From Halobacterium sp. DL1 (GTDB lineage Archaea; Halobacteriota; Halobacteria; Halobacteriales; Halobacteriaceae): a DNA stretch of 64,000 nucleotides. Each line of letters begins with the position of its first letter. The stretch's first letter is position 1. Below are positions 26,579 to 34,139 of this stretch, in pieces. The translations under genes were made by a program, and so were the position numbers. Under the pieces are notes generated by a model. It had not been told where the DNA came from and did not search any database. It was given only the letters and a program-made list of their open reading frames with translations. Where the stretch lies: NCBI GenBank assembly GCA_000230955.3, contig CP007060.1, forward strand, positions 806,001 through 870,000. Reading direction: 5' to 3'.

Positions 26579-27532
26579 CTAGACCGGAATCGTCTCCTCG
26601 GCCTCGAGGAGTTCGTGGTAGCGGTTGCGGATGGTGACCTCGGAGATGTCAGCGACCTCCGAGACCTTCGCCTGCGTCGTCTTCTCGTTGGTGAGCAGCG
26701 CGGCGGCGTAGACGGCGGCCGCGGCGAGGCCGACCGGTGACTTCCCGGAGTGGACGCCCTTGTCCTTGGCCGTCTTCAGCAGTTCGCGGGCGCGGTGGGA
26801 GGCCTCGTCGGAGAGTTCCAGCGAGGAGGCGAACCGCGGCACGTAGCTCTCGGGGTCCGCGGGCGCGACCTCGAGGCCGAGTTCGCGGATGACGTAGCGG
26901 TAGGTGCGGGCAATCTCGGCCTTCTCGACGCGGCTCACGTCGGCGATCTCGTCGAGGCTGCGCGGAACGCCGGCCTGGCGCGCGGCGGCGTAGACGCAGG
27001 AGGTGGCGACGCCCTCGATGGAGCGCCCCGGCAGCAGGTCCTCCTCGAGCGCGCGGCGGTAGATGACCGACGCCGTCTCGCGAACGCTGTCCGGCAGGCC
27101 CTGTGCGGACGCCATGCGGTCTATCTCGCCGAGGGCCTGCTTGAGGTTGCGCTCCTTGGCGTCGCGGGTGCGGAAGCGCTCGTTCCACTTGCGGAGGCGC
27201 TGCATCTTCTGGCGCTGATTGGAGGACAGCGAGTTGCCGTAGGCGTCCTTGTCCCGCCAGTCGATGTTCGTCGAGAGTCCCTTGTCGTGCATCGTGTTCG
27301 TCGTCGGGGCGCCGACGCGGGACTTCTGGTCTTTCTCCTTGGAGTCGAACGCGCGCCACTCCGGTCCGCGGTCGATGCCGTCCTCCTCGACCACGAGGCC
27401 GCAGTCTGCGCATACCGACTCGCCGTGCTCCTCGTCCTGGACGACCAGCCCGTCGCACTCTGGGCAGCCGTCCGTCGTCTCCGTCTCGTCTGTGCGCTCC
27501 CGCTCTCTGGAACGCATGCGTGTGTCTGTCAT
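26579..27532 (-). CDS. tfb: Transcription initiation factor IIB (TFB)
   Basis: 317 residues from ATG 27532. Zinc ribbon C23, C26, C41, C44 (CPECD and CADCG), B-reader/linker with [11 protein letters not shown], then two cyclin repeats (about 125-215 and 220-310) ending [12 protein letters not shown]. It recruits RNA polymerase to TBP-DNA. Haloarchaea usually encode several TFBs used for different gene sets, so this is one paralogue. A longer upstream frame is not preferred because the promoter (TATA CCCTTAAGTG near 27596 and a palindrome at 27568-27583) lies in it. Confidence 0.95.
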   Translation of the reverse strand: MTDTRMRSRERERTDETETTDGCPECDGLVVQDEEHGESVCADCGLVVEEDGIDRGPEWRAFDSKEKDQKSRVGAPTTNTMHDKGLSTNIDWRDKDAYGNSLSSNQRQKMQRLRKWNERFRTRDAKERNLKQALGEIDRMASAQGLPDSVRETASVIYRRALEEDLLPGRSIEGVATSCVYAAARQAGVPRSLDEIADVSRVEKAEIARTYRYVIRELGLEVAPADPESYVPRFASSLELSDEASHRARELLKTAKDKGVHSGKSPVGLAAAAVYAAALLTNEKTTQAKVSEVADISEVTIRNRYHELLEAEETIPV

Positions 27533-27567
27533 GTGGCGTACATCCCCCGGAAAACCGGATGAGTCGT

Positions 27568-27583
27568 GGACAACTCGTTGTCC
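27568..27583. promoter_or_regulatory. Perfect 16-base palindrome at the tfb transcription start
   Basis: GGACAAC-TC-GTTGTCC, 7-base arms with a 2-base centre. On the tfb strand the TATA-like CCCTTAAG (27593-27600) lies just upstream, so the start site should fall within the palindrome. This is a standard position for archaeal repressor operators. Confidence 0.5.
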
Positions 27584-27669
27584 CAAATCACACTTAAGGG
27601 TTCCGGAGCTACGACGACCGAAATCGCCAGAACACGTCAACTTTTACCACGCAACTCCAACGGTCGTTC

Positions 27670-28380
27670 ATGCACGTCGTCTCGCTCGCGCCGAGCGCTA
27701 CCGCTACCGTCGCCGCCCTCGGCGGTGCCGGCCGACTCGTCGGCGTCACGACACATTGTGACGTCGACGCACCGGTTGTCGGCGGCTGGCTCAACCCCGA
27801 CTACGACCGCGTCGCCGACTGCGACCCCGACGTCGTCCTGACGAGCGACGACCTCCAGCGCGACATCCACGACGAACTCGAAGACCGCGGCTTCGACGTG
27901 GCACACGTCGAACCGTCGACGCTCGACGACGTCCTCGCCTCGTTCGGCGACATCGGCGACGCCGTCGGACTGCCCGAGGCCGGCGAGGAACTGGAGGCCG
28001 AGAGCCGCGAGCGAGTCCAGAGCGTCCGCGAGCGAGCGCCCGATGACGGCCCCGTGGTCTACTGCGAGGAGTGGTCGGACCCGCCGATGGCCGCGGGCAA
28101 CTGGGTGCCCGACGTGGTCGAGGCCGCTGGCGGCCACTACCCGTTCGTGGACGCCGGCGAGCGCTCCCGTGAAATCGCCGGGAGCGCCGTCGAACGCGCC
28201 GACCCGGACCACGCCGTCGTCCACGTCTGCGGGAAGGGCGAGCGCGTGAACAGCGACCCGGCCGCCCGCTGGGGACTCGACGCCGACGTCCACGTCGTCG
28301 ACGACAGCCTGCTGAACCAGCCGAGTCCCCGACTCCTCGACGGTCTCGAGACGCTCGCGGCGACGCTCCGGGACGACTAA
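27670..28380 (+). CDS. BtuF-like cobalamin/metal-chelate-binding protein without signal peptide
   Basis: 236 residues, ATG start. It shows the helical-backbone receptor pattern: VVSLAPSATATVAALGGAGR, VGVTTHCD, then DPDVVLTSDDLQ, and a second lobe starting VVYCEEWSDPPMAAGNWVPD with GGHYPF. BtuF homologues bind vitamin B12 for ABC uptake, but this one begins directly with the mature fold: no lipobox, Tat signal or membrane anchor, so it is presumably cytoplasmic. No transporter genes are adjacent. TATA-like CTTTTACC about 30 bases upstream. The ITPase gene follows after 25 bases. Confidence 0.8.
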   Translation: MHVVSLAPSATATVAALGGAGRLVGVTTHCDVDAPVVGGWLNPDYDRVADCDPDVVLTSDDLQRDIHDELEDRGFDVAHVEPSTLDDVLASFGDIGDAVGLPEAGEELEAESRERVQSVRERAPDDGPVVYCEEWSDPPMAAGNWVPDVVEAAGGHYPFVDAGERSREIAGSAVERADPDHAVVHVCGKGERVNSDPAARWGLDADVHVVDDSLLNQPSPRLLDGLETLAATLRDD

Positions 28381-28405
28381 GGTCGAGGCGCCCCCTCCCC
28401 TCTCC

Positions 28406-28903
28406 ATGCGAGTCGCAGTCGGTTCGGGGAACCCGGTGAAACGCGCGGCCGTCGCTGCGGCACTGCCTGACGCGACGGTCGAGGCCGTCACGGTGGAGAG
28501 CGGCGTCGCCGAGCAGCCGTGGGGCGACGACGAGACGGTCGAGGGAGCACGCAATCGCGCCCAGCGGGCGCTGGGCGAGGGATACGACCTGGGGGTCGGA
28601 CTGGAGGGCGGCGTGCATCAGCGAGGCGGTCAGTTGTTCCTCGTCATGTGGGCGGCGGCGACAGACGGCGAGCGCGTCGAACTCGGTGGCGGCCCCCGCA
28701 TCCGACTCCCGAACGACGTGGCCGCCCGACTCCGCGACGGCGAGGAGCTCGGCCCGGTGATGGACGACCTGCTGGACACGTCGGGGGTCGCGGAGAACCA
28801 GGGTGCAGCGGGCGTGCTCACGGACGGAATTACGGACAGAACAGAAGCGCTCCGGGCGGCCGTTGCGGGCGCGCTCGGACCGTTCCGAACCGACTACTAC
28901 TAG
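28406..28903 (+). CDS. Inosine/xanthosine triphosphatase (DUF84, YjjX type)
   Basis: 165 residues, ATG start. The N-terminal MRVAVGSGNPVKRAAVAAAL is the substrate-binding signature of DUF84; EGARNRAQRAL, GLEGGV and a C-terminal TDGITDRTEALRAAV complete the family pattern. It hydrolyses non-canonical purine triphosphates (ITP, XTP), keeping deaminated bases out of nucleic acids. Follows the BtuF-like gene closely, likely one transcript. Its TAG overlaps the TAG of the convergent aglD gene through CTAG. Confidence 0.88.
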   Translation: MRVAVGSGNPVKRAAVAAALPDATVEAVTVESGVAEQPWGDDETVEGARNRAQRALGEGYDLGVGLEGGVHQRGGQLFLVMWAAATDGERVELGGGPRIRLPNDVAARLRDGEELGPVMDDLLDTSGVAENQGAAGVLTDGITDRTEALRAAVAGALGPFRTDYY

Positions 28904-30735
28904 TCCTCGGCCGACGGCGCTTCGGCCTCGAGGTCCCGTTCCGTGCCGTCGACGGCCTCGGTCAGCGAGACGTTCAGTGACAGCATCGACACCGCGCCGC
29001 CGGCGACTGTGACGAGGTTCTTCACGATGTGGTCGACGATGGCGACGCCCACTGCCGTGCCGAACGTGACCGGCAGTAGCGTCGAAACGATGGCCGCGAA
29101 CGCCGCCTCGTAGATGCCGATGCCGCCCGGCGGCCCCGGAATCACCTTCGCGAGGTTGCCGACGCTCACCGCGAAGAAGCCCACCGCGAGCAGACTCACC
29201 AGCGAGAGGTCGAGGCCGAACGCGAGGAACACGAGCAGCGCCGTCGCCACGTCGATGGTCCAGATGAGGACGCTCGACGCGCCGATGCGGCCGAACGACC
29301 GGCCGTCGCCCGCGACCCGCTGGATGTCGCCGACGAACGACTCGAAGACGCTCGCGACGAGCTCCGTGTAGGAGTCGTCGCTCGCCCAGTTGACCACCCG
29401 GCGCACGTAGTTCGAGTCCGAACGCGCCGACCAGACGATGGCGACGACCGACGAGATGGCGAGCGCGCCCACCACGGCGGCGACGACGACGGCCTGCTGG
29501 ACCGCCCGGGACTCCTGGCCACCCAGCCCCTGCCCGGACGCCGTCGCGGCGAGTTCGGCGAGCGTCGACGGCGAGAACGCGGCGAGCGCGACGAGCACGC
29601 TGCCCGCCAGCACCGTGATGGTGAGCAGGTCGAAGACGCGCTCGACGGCCAGCGACGCGAACCCGGTCGTGTACGGGACGCCCCGCCGCGCCTTCACGAC
29701 GTACGCGCGGATAGCGTCGCCCGCCCGCGCTGGGATGACCAGGTTTCCGGTCTGGCTGATGAACACCGCGCCCGTGAGGAAGCCGACGCTCTCCCGGTAC
29801 CCCAGTTCAGAGAGGATGTCGCGGTAGCGGAGGCCGCGCAGCGGCCAGGAGAGCACGTAGACGACGGCGCCCGCGGCGACGAGCGCGGGGTCGGCGTTCG
29901 AGACGGCGTCGACGAACGCGTCCACGTCGATGTAGACGAACATCAGCGCAAACGCCGCAACCGACAGCAGCGTCCCGACGAGCATCCCGGTGCGGCGGTT
30001 GGCGTACGGACTGACGGAGAACTCCCAGAAGCAGCGCAGTATCTGGCTCCCCATCCCGAAGACGTCCCGCACCAGGTCGACCTTCGAGTCGCCCTTCGGC
30101 TCCCAGTCGACGGCGAACTCCTTGACGCGGAAGCCGCGGCGCTGGGCGCGCACCAGCATCTCCGTGTCCCAGAACCAGTGTTCGTCCTCGACTTCGCCAA
30201 CGAGGTCCTCGAAGGCCGCCCGGCTGAACGCCTTGAACCCGCACTGGTGGTCGCGGAGGTCCGAGCGCAGCAGGGTTCGGACCGCGAAGTTGAACCCCTT
30301 GGACGGGACGCCGCGCTTGGCGGGCCGGTCGGCGGTGTTGTCGGGCATCCACCGCGACCCCGTCGCGACGTCGTAGGCGCCCGAGCGAACGCTCTCGACG
30401 AGTTCTTCGAGGTGGCGCATGTCCGTCGCCATGTCCGTGTCGAAGTAGACCAGCGTGTCACCACGGGCGTCAGCGAACGCCGCGTTCAGCGCGCCGCCGC
30501 GCCCCAGTCGCTCGTCGCTGTGGAAGTGCCGGACGCGGTCGTCCGCTGCCGCGAGTCGGTCCGCGATCTCTGGTGTCTCGTCCTCGCAGCCGTCCTCCGC
30601 GACGACGACCTCGTAGCTGCCGTCCGGCAGGAAGCCGCTCAGGGTCTCGAGTGTCGTCCGCACCGTCGTCTCGATCGTTCCCGCCTCGTTGTAGGCGGGG
30701 AGGACGACACTCACCTCGACGGCGGAATCGCTCAT
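28900..30735 (-). CDS. aglD: AglD-like protein: GT2 glycosyltransferase fused to flippase-like membrane domain
   Basis: 611 residues from ATG 30735. Residues 7-245 are a GT2 domain of the dolichol-phosphate glycosyltransferase type: VVLPAYNEAGTIE, AEDGCEDET, and catalytic DTD at 99-101 (VYFDTDMATD); HQCGFKAFSRAAF follows. From about 253 onward there are 8 or so transmembrane helices of the UPF0104/LPG synthase-like flippase domain (FISQTGNLVIPARAGDAIRA, VIPGPPGGIGIYEAAF). This two-part layout is that of haloarchaeal AglD, which charges dolichol phosphate with the final mannose of the S-layer N-glycan. No other agl genes are in the window. Confidence 0.85.
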   Translation of the reverse strand: MSDSAVEVSVVLPAYNEAGTIETTVRTTLETLSGFLPDGSYEVVVAEDGCEDETPEIADRLAAADDRVRHFHSDERLGRGGALNAAFADARGDTLVYFDTDMATDMRHLEELVESVRSGAYDVATGSRWMPDNTADRPAKRGVPSKGFNFAVRTLLRSDLRDHQCGFKAFSRAAFEDLVGEVEDEHWFWDTEMLVRAQRRGFRVKEFAVDWEPKGDSKVDLVRDVFGMGSQILRCFWEFSVSPYANRRTGMLVGTLLSVAAFALMFVYIDVDAFVDAVSNADPALVAAGAVVYVLSWPLRGLRYRDILSELGYRESVGFLTGAVFISQTGNLVIPARAGDAIRAYVVKARRGVPYTTGFASLAVERVFDLLTITVLAGSVLVALAAFSPSTLAELAATASGQGLGGQESRAVQQAVVVAAVVGALAISSVVAIVWSARSDSNYVRRVVNWASDDSYTELVASVFESFVGDIQRVAGDGRSFGRIGASSVLIWTIDVATALLVFLAFGLDLSLVSLLAVGFFAVSVGNLAKVIPGPPGGIGIYEAAFAAIVSTLLPVTFGTAVGVAIVDHIVKNLVTVAGGAVSMLSLNVSLTEAVDGTERDLEAEAPSAED

Positions 30736-31031
30736 TGGTCAAGGAATCGGCTCGAAGCCTGTAAGTACCTTCTGTCTCCGCCCGCCCCATCACGCCGTGT
30801 ACGGCCGGTAGCGGACTGTACGCCGGACTGAACCCTGTTGTCCGCGCGGTGGTTACCGGCTGTCGGCGAGTAGGCGTCTCGAACCGCGTAGCCCGCTGTT
30901 AACCGCACCTACCAACGGGGGTGGTCCCCAGCCCGGTAGCCCACCGCGGAACCGACCAAAACCGCAAGACGGAAGCGAGTTTTACCGGTCGTACCAAACC
31001 CCTCTTGGGGGGACAGCACAACCCTACGAAC
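30736..31031. promoter_or_regulatory. Divergent intergenic region between aglD and DUF7123-type gene
   Basis: No gene seen. On the plus strand a TATA-like GAGTTTTACCGG lies at 30977-30988 and a short CCCC-TCTT-GGGG inverted repeat at 30999-31010, 22 bases before the next ATG. On the minus strand GGTACTTACAGG about 30 bases before the aglD ATG is its likely TATA region. Confidence 0.4.
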
Positions 31032-31271
31032 ATGAGCGCGACTGCCACGGCGACCGCGTCACTCACTCCCAAACAGCACCGCATCCTCGACTACCTCCGA
31101 GAGCACGCCGACGAGCGGACCTACTTCAAGTCCCGGCTCATCGGCGACGAACTCGAACTCTCCGCGAAGGAGGTCGGTGCCAACATGCCCGCCATCGAGA
31201 GCGGCGAGTTCGACGTGGACGTCGAACGCTGGGGCTACTCCTCGAGCACCACGTGGAAGGTCGAGGCCTGA
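31032..31271 (+). CDS. Small winged-helix-like protein (DUF7123 type, 79 aa)
   Basis: 79 residues from ATG 31032. After a Thr/Ala lead, LTPKQHRILDYLREHADERT forms the first helices of a winged helix and LIGDELELSAKEVGANMPAI the recognition region, followed by SSSTTWKVEA as a terminal strand. A short DNA-binding protein common in haloarchaea; assignment to DUF7123 is from memory of the family and moderate. An initiating TATA box lies about 50 bases upstream, so the mRNA has a leader of roughly 25 bases. Confidence 0.78.
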   Translation: MSATATATASLTPKQHRILDYLREHADERTYFKSRLIGDELELSAKEVGANMPAIESGEFDVDVERWGYSSSTTWKVEA

Positions 31272-31467
31272 GTCGGCTCTCGTCCCGCCGTCCCCACCCG
31301 CGACTGTCGTCCAGGCCCGTCATCCACCCGGACGACGCCCCCATTGACGCTCGCAGCGTCACTCGCCGGCCACAGTATCTGTCACTCGCGGTCCTGGCGG
31401 ACCGCGCTCGTTCTACACTCCACAGCGCCGCCGCTGGGCAACCGAATTCCGGAGCACTGTCGACCGG

Positions 31468-32073
31468 TCAGGGGTCGTAGGAGAGCAGGTTCGCGGCCTC
31501 CCCGGCGAACTCCGCGGCGTTCGCGTCGAAGGAGTCGGCGTACCGCACGAGCAGGGTGACGAGGACTTCGGGCTCCTCTACCGCGTAGCCGTCCGCCCGG
31601 GAGAGCAGGCCGGCGTCCTCTAACTGGGCGGCGTACTTGCTGACCGTCGCCCGCGAGACGCCGAGAGCCTCGGCGATGTCGCCGCCCGTCGCGTCGGGAT
31701 TCCGGAGCAACTCGACGACCATCCCGCGCGGGGTGTCCCGGCGGAGGTAGCCCAGCGCGCGGCGCTCGAACGGCGAGAACCGGCCCGCCGGGAACAGCCG
31801 GCGGTAGTCGCCGTCGCGCTCGCTCTCGACGGCGCCGTCCTCGAGCAGGCGCTTGAGGTGGTGCTGGGTCTCGCCGGTGCCGAGTTTGAGGTCGTCCCGG
31901 AGCTTCGAGAAGTGCGCGCCCGGCGTCGTCGTGAGGTAGCCGGCGATGGCGTCACGGACGTCGCTGTCGTCGCTGGCGTCCGCGTCGTCGCCGGCGAACC
32001 GGGTCAGCGGACTCGCAGCGCCCACGGCGGCGAACCGCCGGAGTGTCGAGCGCTTGTCCTCGTCGATGCCCAT
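31468..32073 (-). CDS. Tandem winged-helix transcriptional regulator
   Basis: 201 residues from ATG 32073. Two winged-helix units: residues about 40-95 (AIAGYLTTTPGAHFSKLRDD, TQHHLKRLLEDGAVE) and 103-160 (RRDTPRGMVVELLRNPDATG, AEALGVSRATVSKYAAQLED). Both have the ArsR/MarR-like x-VSRATVSK or GETQHHLKRL recognition helices. Tandem HTH layouts of this kind occur widely in halobacterial regulators of metabolism and membrane functions; the target is unknown. It lies 98 bases downstream of the SPFH gene on the same strand. Confidence 0.84.
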   Translation of the reverse strand: MGIDEDKRSTLRRFAAVGAASPLTRFAGDDADASDDSDVRDAIAGYLTTTPGAHFSKLRDDLKLGTGETQHHLKRLLEDGAVESERDGDYRRLFPAGRFSPFERRALGYLRRDTPRGMVVELLRNPDATGGDIAEALGVSRATVSKYAAQLEDAGLLSRADGYAVEEPEVLVTLLVRYADSFDANAAEFAGEAANLLSYDP

Positions 32074-32171
32074 TCGACTCCGGGTAAGGCGTCCGGGGAG
32101 AAAAGGGTTCGGTACGCTGAGACTACCGTGTCACTACCACGCCAGTACGGCGCCGAAAAGACGGGTGGTTG

Positions 32172-33323
32172 TCAGGTGCTGGCGTTGTCGTCGTCGGTGT
32201 CGCCCGCCCCCTCCTCGCCATCGAGTTCCGCGTCCATCTCGTCGATGACGGCGTCGGCGTCCTTCAGGCCGGCGTCCTCGCCGCGCTGGACCGCCTCGGC
32301 CTTCTCCTCTAGTTTCGCGGGGTCGACGTCGGCCTCCTGGCTGATCTGGTTGAGGATCTCGTCGATGTCGTCGAGGCCGATGAGTTCGCGGGTCTCCACG
32401 TCGAAGTCGAGGCTGTCGAGTTCGGTGCCGTCGCCCGAGACGTCGCTCCCAGCGAGGTGTTTGCCGTACCGGCCGACGAGGCTGGACAGCTCCTGCGGGA
32501 TGACGAACGTGTTGGACTCGCCCTCGCCGATGCCCTCCAGGGTCTCCATGCCCTTCTCGATGATGGCGCGCTCGCCCATCGATTCGGCGGACTTCGCGCG
32601 GAGCACCGTCGAGATAGCGTCACCCTGCGCTTCGAGGATCTGGGACTGCTTCTCACCCTGCGCGCGGATGATGTTGGACTGCTTGTCACCCTGCGCGTTC
32701 TCGATGGCGGACTGCCGTTCACCCTGGGCCTCCAGGATCATGGCGCGGCGGCGGCGCTCGGCGCTGGTCTGTTGCTCCATCGCCTTCTGGACCTCCTGGG
32801 ACGGGTTGACCTCCCGGACCTCCACGCTCTCGACGCGAATCCCCCACTCGTCGGTGGGTTCGTCGAGTTCCGTACGGATGCGGGCGTTGATCTCCTGGCG
32901 CTTGTTGAGCGTGTCGTCGAGTTCCATGTCGCCGAGCACCGCGCGCAGCGTCGTCTGCGCGAGGTTCGACACGGCGGTCTTGTAGTTGTCCACCTCGAGG
33001 AACGCGCGCTTGGCGTCCCGCACGCGGATGTAGATCACGGCGTCGGCGGTGACGGGGGAGTTGTCGCGCGTGATGGCCTCCTGGCGGGGCACGTCGATGG
33101 TCTGCGTGCGCATGTCGAATCTATACGTGCGCGAGACGAACGGTGGCACGATGTTGATGCCCGGTTCGAGCAGGCCGCGGTACTCCCCGAACACCGTCAG
33201 CGCCTTCTTCTCGTAGGCGTCGACGATCCGGACCGTCTGGTAGACGACGACCGCGAGTAGTAGCAACAGCAACAGTCCGACGACGGTCACCACCGCGCCG
33301 CCGGTCTGGAGTGGTGTGAACAT
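32172..33323 (-). CDS. SPFH-domain (stomatin/prohibitin-like) membrane protein
   Basis: 383 residues from ATG 33323. An N-terminal transmembrane helix (about 9-30) is followed by the SPFH domain (AYEKKALTVFGEYRGLLEPG, FVSRTYRFDMRTQTIDVP, AVIYIRVRDAKRAFLEVDNY) and then a coiled coil with four 11-residue repeats of the form AQG(E/D)xQSxIxx. The acidic tail (about 345-383) is haloarchaeal. Such proteins oligomerise into rings that organise membrane microdomains and proteases. NfeD, the classical partner, is encoded 40 bases upstream. Confidence 0.92.
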   Translation of the reverse strand: MFTPLQTGGAVVTVVGLLLLLLLAVVVYQTVRIVDAYEKKALTVFGEYRGLLEPGINIVPPFVSRTYRFDMRTQTIDVPRQEAITRDNSPVTADAVIYIRVRDAKRAFLEVDNYKTAVSNLAQTTLRAVLGDMELDDTLNKRQEINARIRTELDEPTDEWGIRVESVEVREVNPSQEVQKAMEQQTSAERRRRAMILEAQGERQSAIENAQGDKQSNIIRAQGEKQSQILEAQGDAISTVLRAKSAESMGERAIIEKGMETLEGIGEGESNTFVIPQELSSLVGRYGKHLAGSDVSGDGTELDSLDFDVETRELIGLDDIDEILNQISQEADVDPAKLEEKAEAVQRGEDAGLKDADAVIDEMDAELDGEEGAGDTDDDNAST

Positions 33324-33363
33324 CGACTAGACTGTTCGGCGAGCGGACAATAAGGTTGCCGCC

Positions 33364-33891
33364 TCAGGCGGTGTCGCTCCCCTCGCGCTCCCGGTCGAGC
33401 TCGCGGTCGATCTTGTCGTCGCCGTCCACCACCTCGACGGTGACGATGTTGCCGCCGCCGGGGTCGACGACGACGACGTCTTTCCCCTCCGGGATGGTCC
33501 CCGAGATGGAGCGAGCGCCGTACGAGGAGTCGAAGCCGCCGGACTCGAGTTTCACGCGGCCGGACCGCGGCGTCACCTCCTCCACGACGTACCCCCGCTT
33601 CCCGCGGAGGTCACTGGAGTCCTGGGTCTGTCCGCGCCCGGTCCCCTCGTACAGTTCGTAGTAGCGGTAGACGTACAGCGCCCCCAGGCCGACACCGAGC
33701 ACGACGAACGCTAGGACGAACGGCGTCGCCACCGCCGGGACGAACAGCCCCAGCAGTCCGGCGGCCAGCACCGCCACGCCGATGACGATGAAGTGCGCGC
33801 CCGGTGCGAACGCCTCGAAGATGCAGAGCCCAACCCCGATGAGGACGAGCAGGAACGACAGCGACTGCCCGAATATCGTAACCCCGGTCAT
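33364..33891 (-). CDS. NfeD-family membrane protein (short form)
   Basis: 175 residues from ATG 33891. Three to four hydrophobic helices (LSFLLVLIGVGLCIFEAFAP, FIVIGVAVLAAGLLGLF, FVLAFVVLGVGLGALYVY) followed by a soluble OB-fold (LRGKRGYVVEEVTPRSGRVK; IPEGKDVVVVDPGGGNIVTV). It lacks the N-terminal ClpP-like serine protease of long NfeD (STOPP). NfeD and stomatin genes are partners across prokaryotes and this pair is in the same order. Likely a scaffold in the same membrane complex as the SPFH protein. Confidence 0.9.
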   Translation of the reverse strand: MTGVTIFGQSLSFLLVLIGVGLCIFEAFAPGAHFIVIGVAVLAAGLLGLFVPAVATPFVLAFVVLGVGLGALYVYRYYELYEGTGRGQTQDSSDLRGKRGYVVEEVTPRSGRVKLESGGFDSSYGARSISGTIPEGKDVVVVDPGGGNIVTVEVVDGDDKIDRELDREREGSDTA

Positions 33892-33923
33892 ACGGTGTGG
33901 TTAGGACCGGGTTGGGAAAACCG

Positions 33924-34094
33924 TTACCCGAACAGCAGGAGTCCGATGACGCCGAGCATGAACGCGACGCCGAGCAGGAAGAAGACGACGTTCTCCGCGC
34001 TCGGCGACCCCGGCTCTATGGAGTCGCCCTCTGGCTCCGCGTCCGGCCCGACGTCGTCGAGGCCGTACCGCCACGACCCGTCGTTGTCCGCCAT
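33924..34094 (-). CDS. Small single-helix membrane protein (DUF7312-like, 56 aa)
   Basis: ATG at 34092-34094, TAA at 33924-33926. MADNDGSWRYGLDDVGPDAE, an acidic linker and one C-terminal transmembrane helix (NVVFFLLGVAFMLGVIGL to LLFG). The tail-anchored shape and its place 32 bases upstream of nfeD suggest it is the first gene of the NfeD-SPFH transcript and may be a third component of that complex. The DUF7312 label is a tentative recognition. Confidence 0.72.
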   Translation of the reverse strand: MADNDGSWRYGLDDVGPDAEPEGDSIEPGSPSAENVVFFLLGVAFMLGVIGLLLFG

Positions 34095-34139
34095 ACGTGG
34101 AGTTGACCGCGGACGCGGAAAAACTCGTGGGTCGTGTGG

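Noticed and set aside
28900-30735. Glycosylation or surface-polysaccharide island
   Set aside because: The three glycosyltransferase-type genes in the window (4567, 11608, 28900) are scattered among housekeeping genes, so no island is supported.
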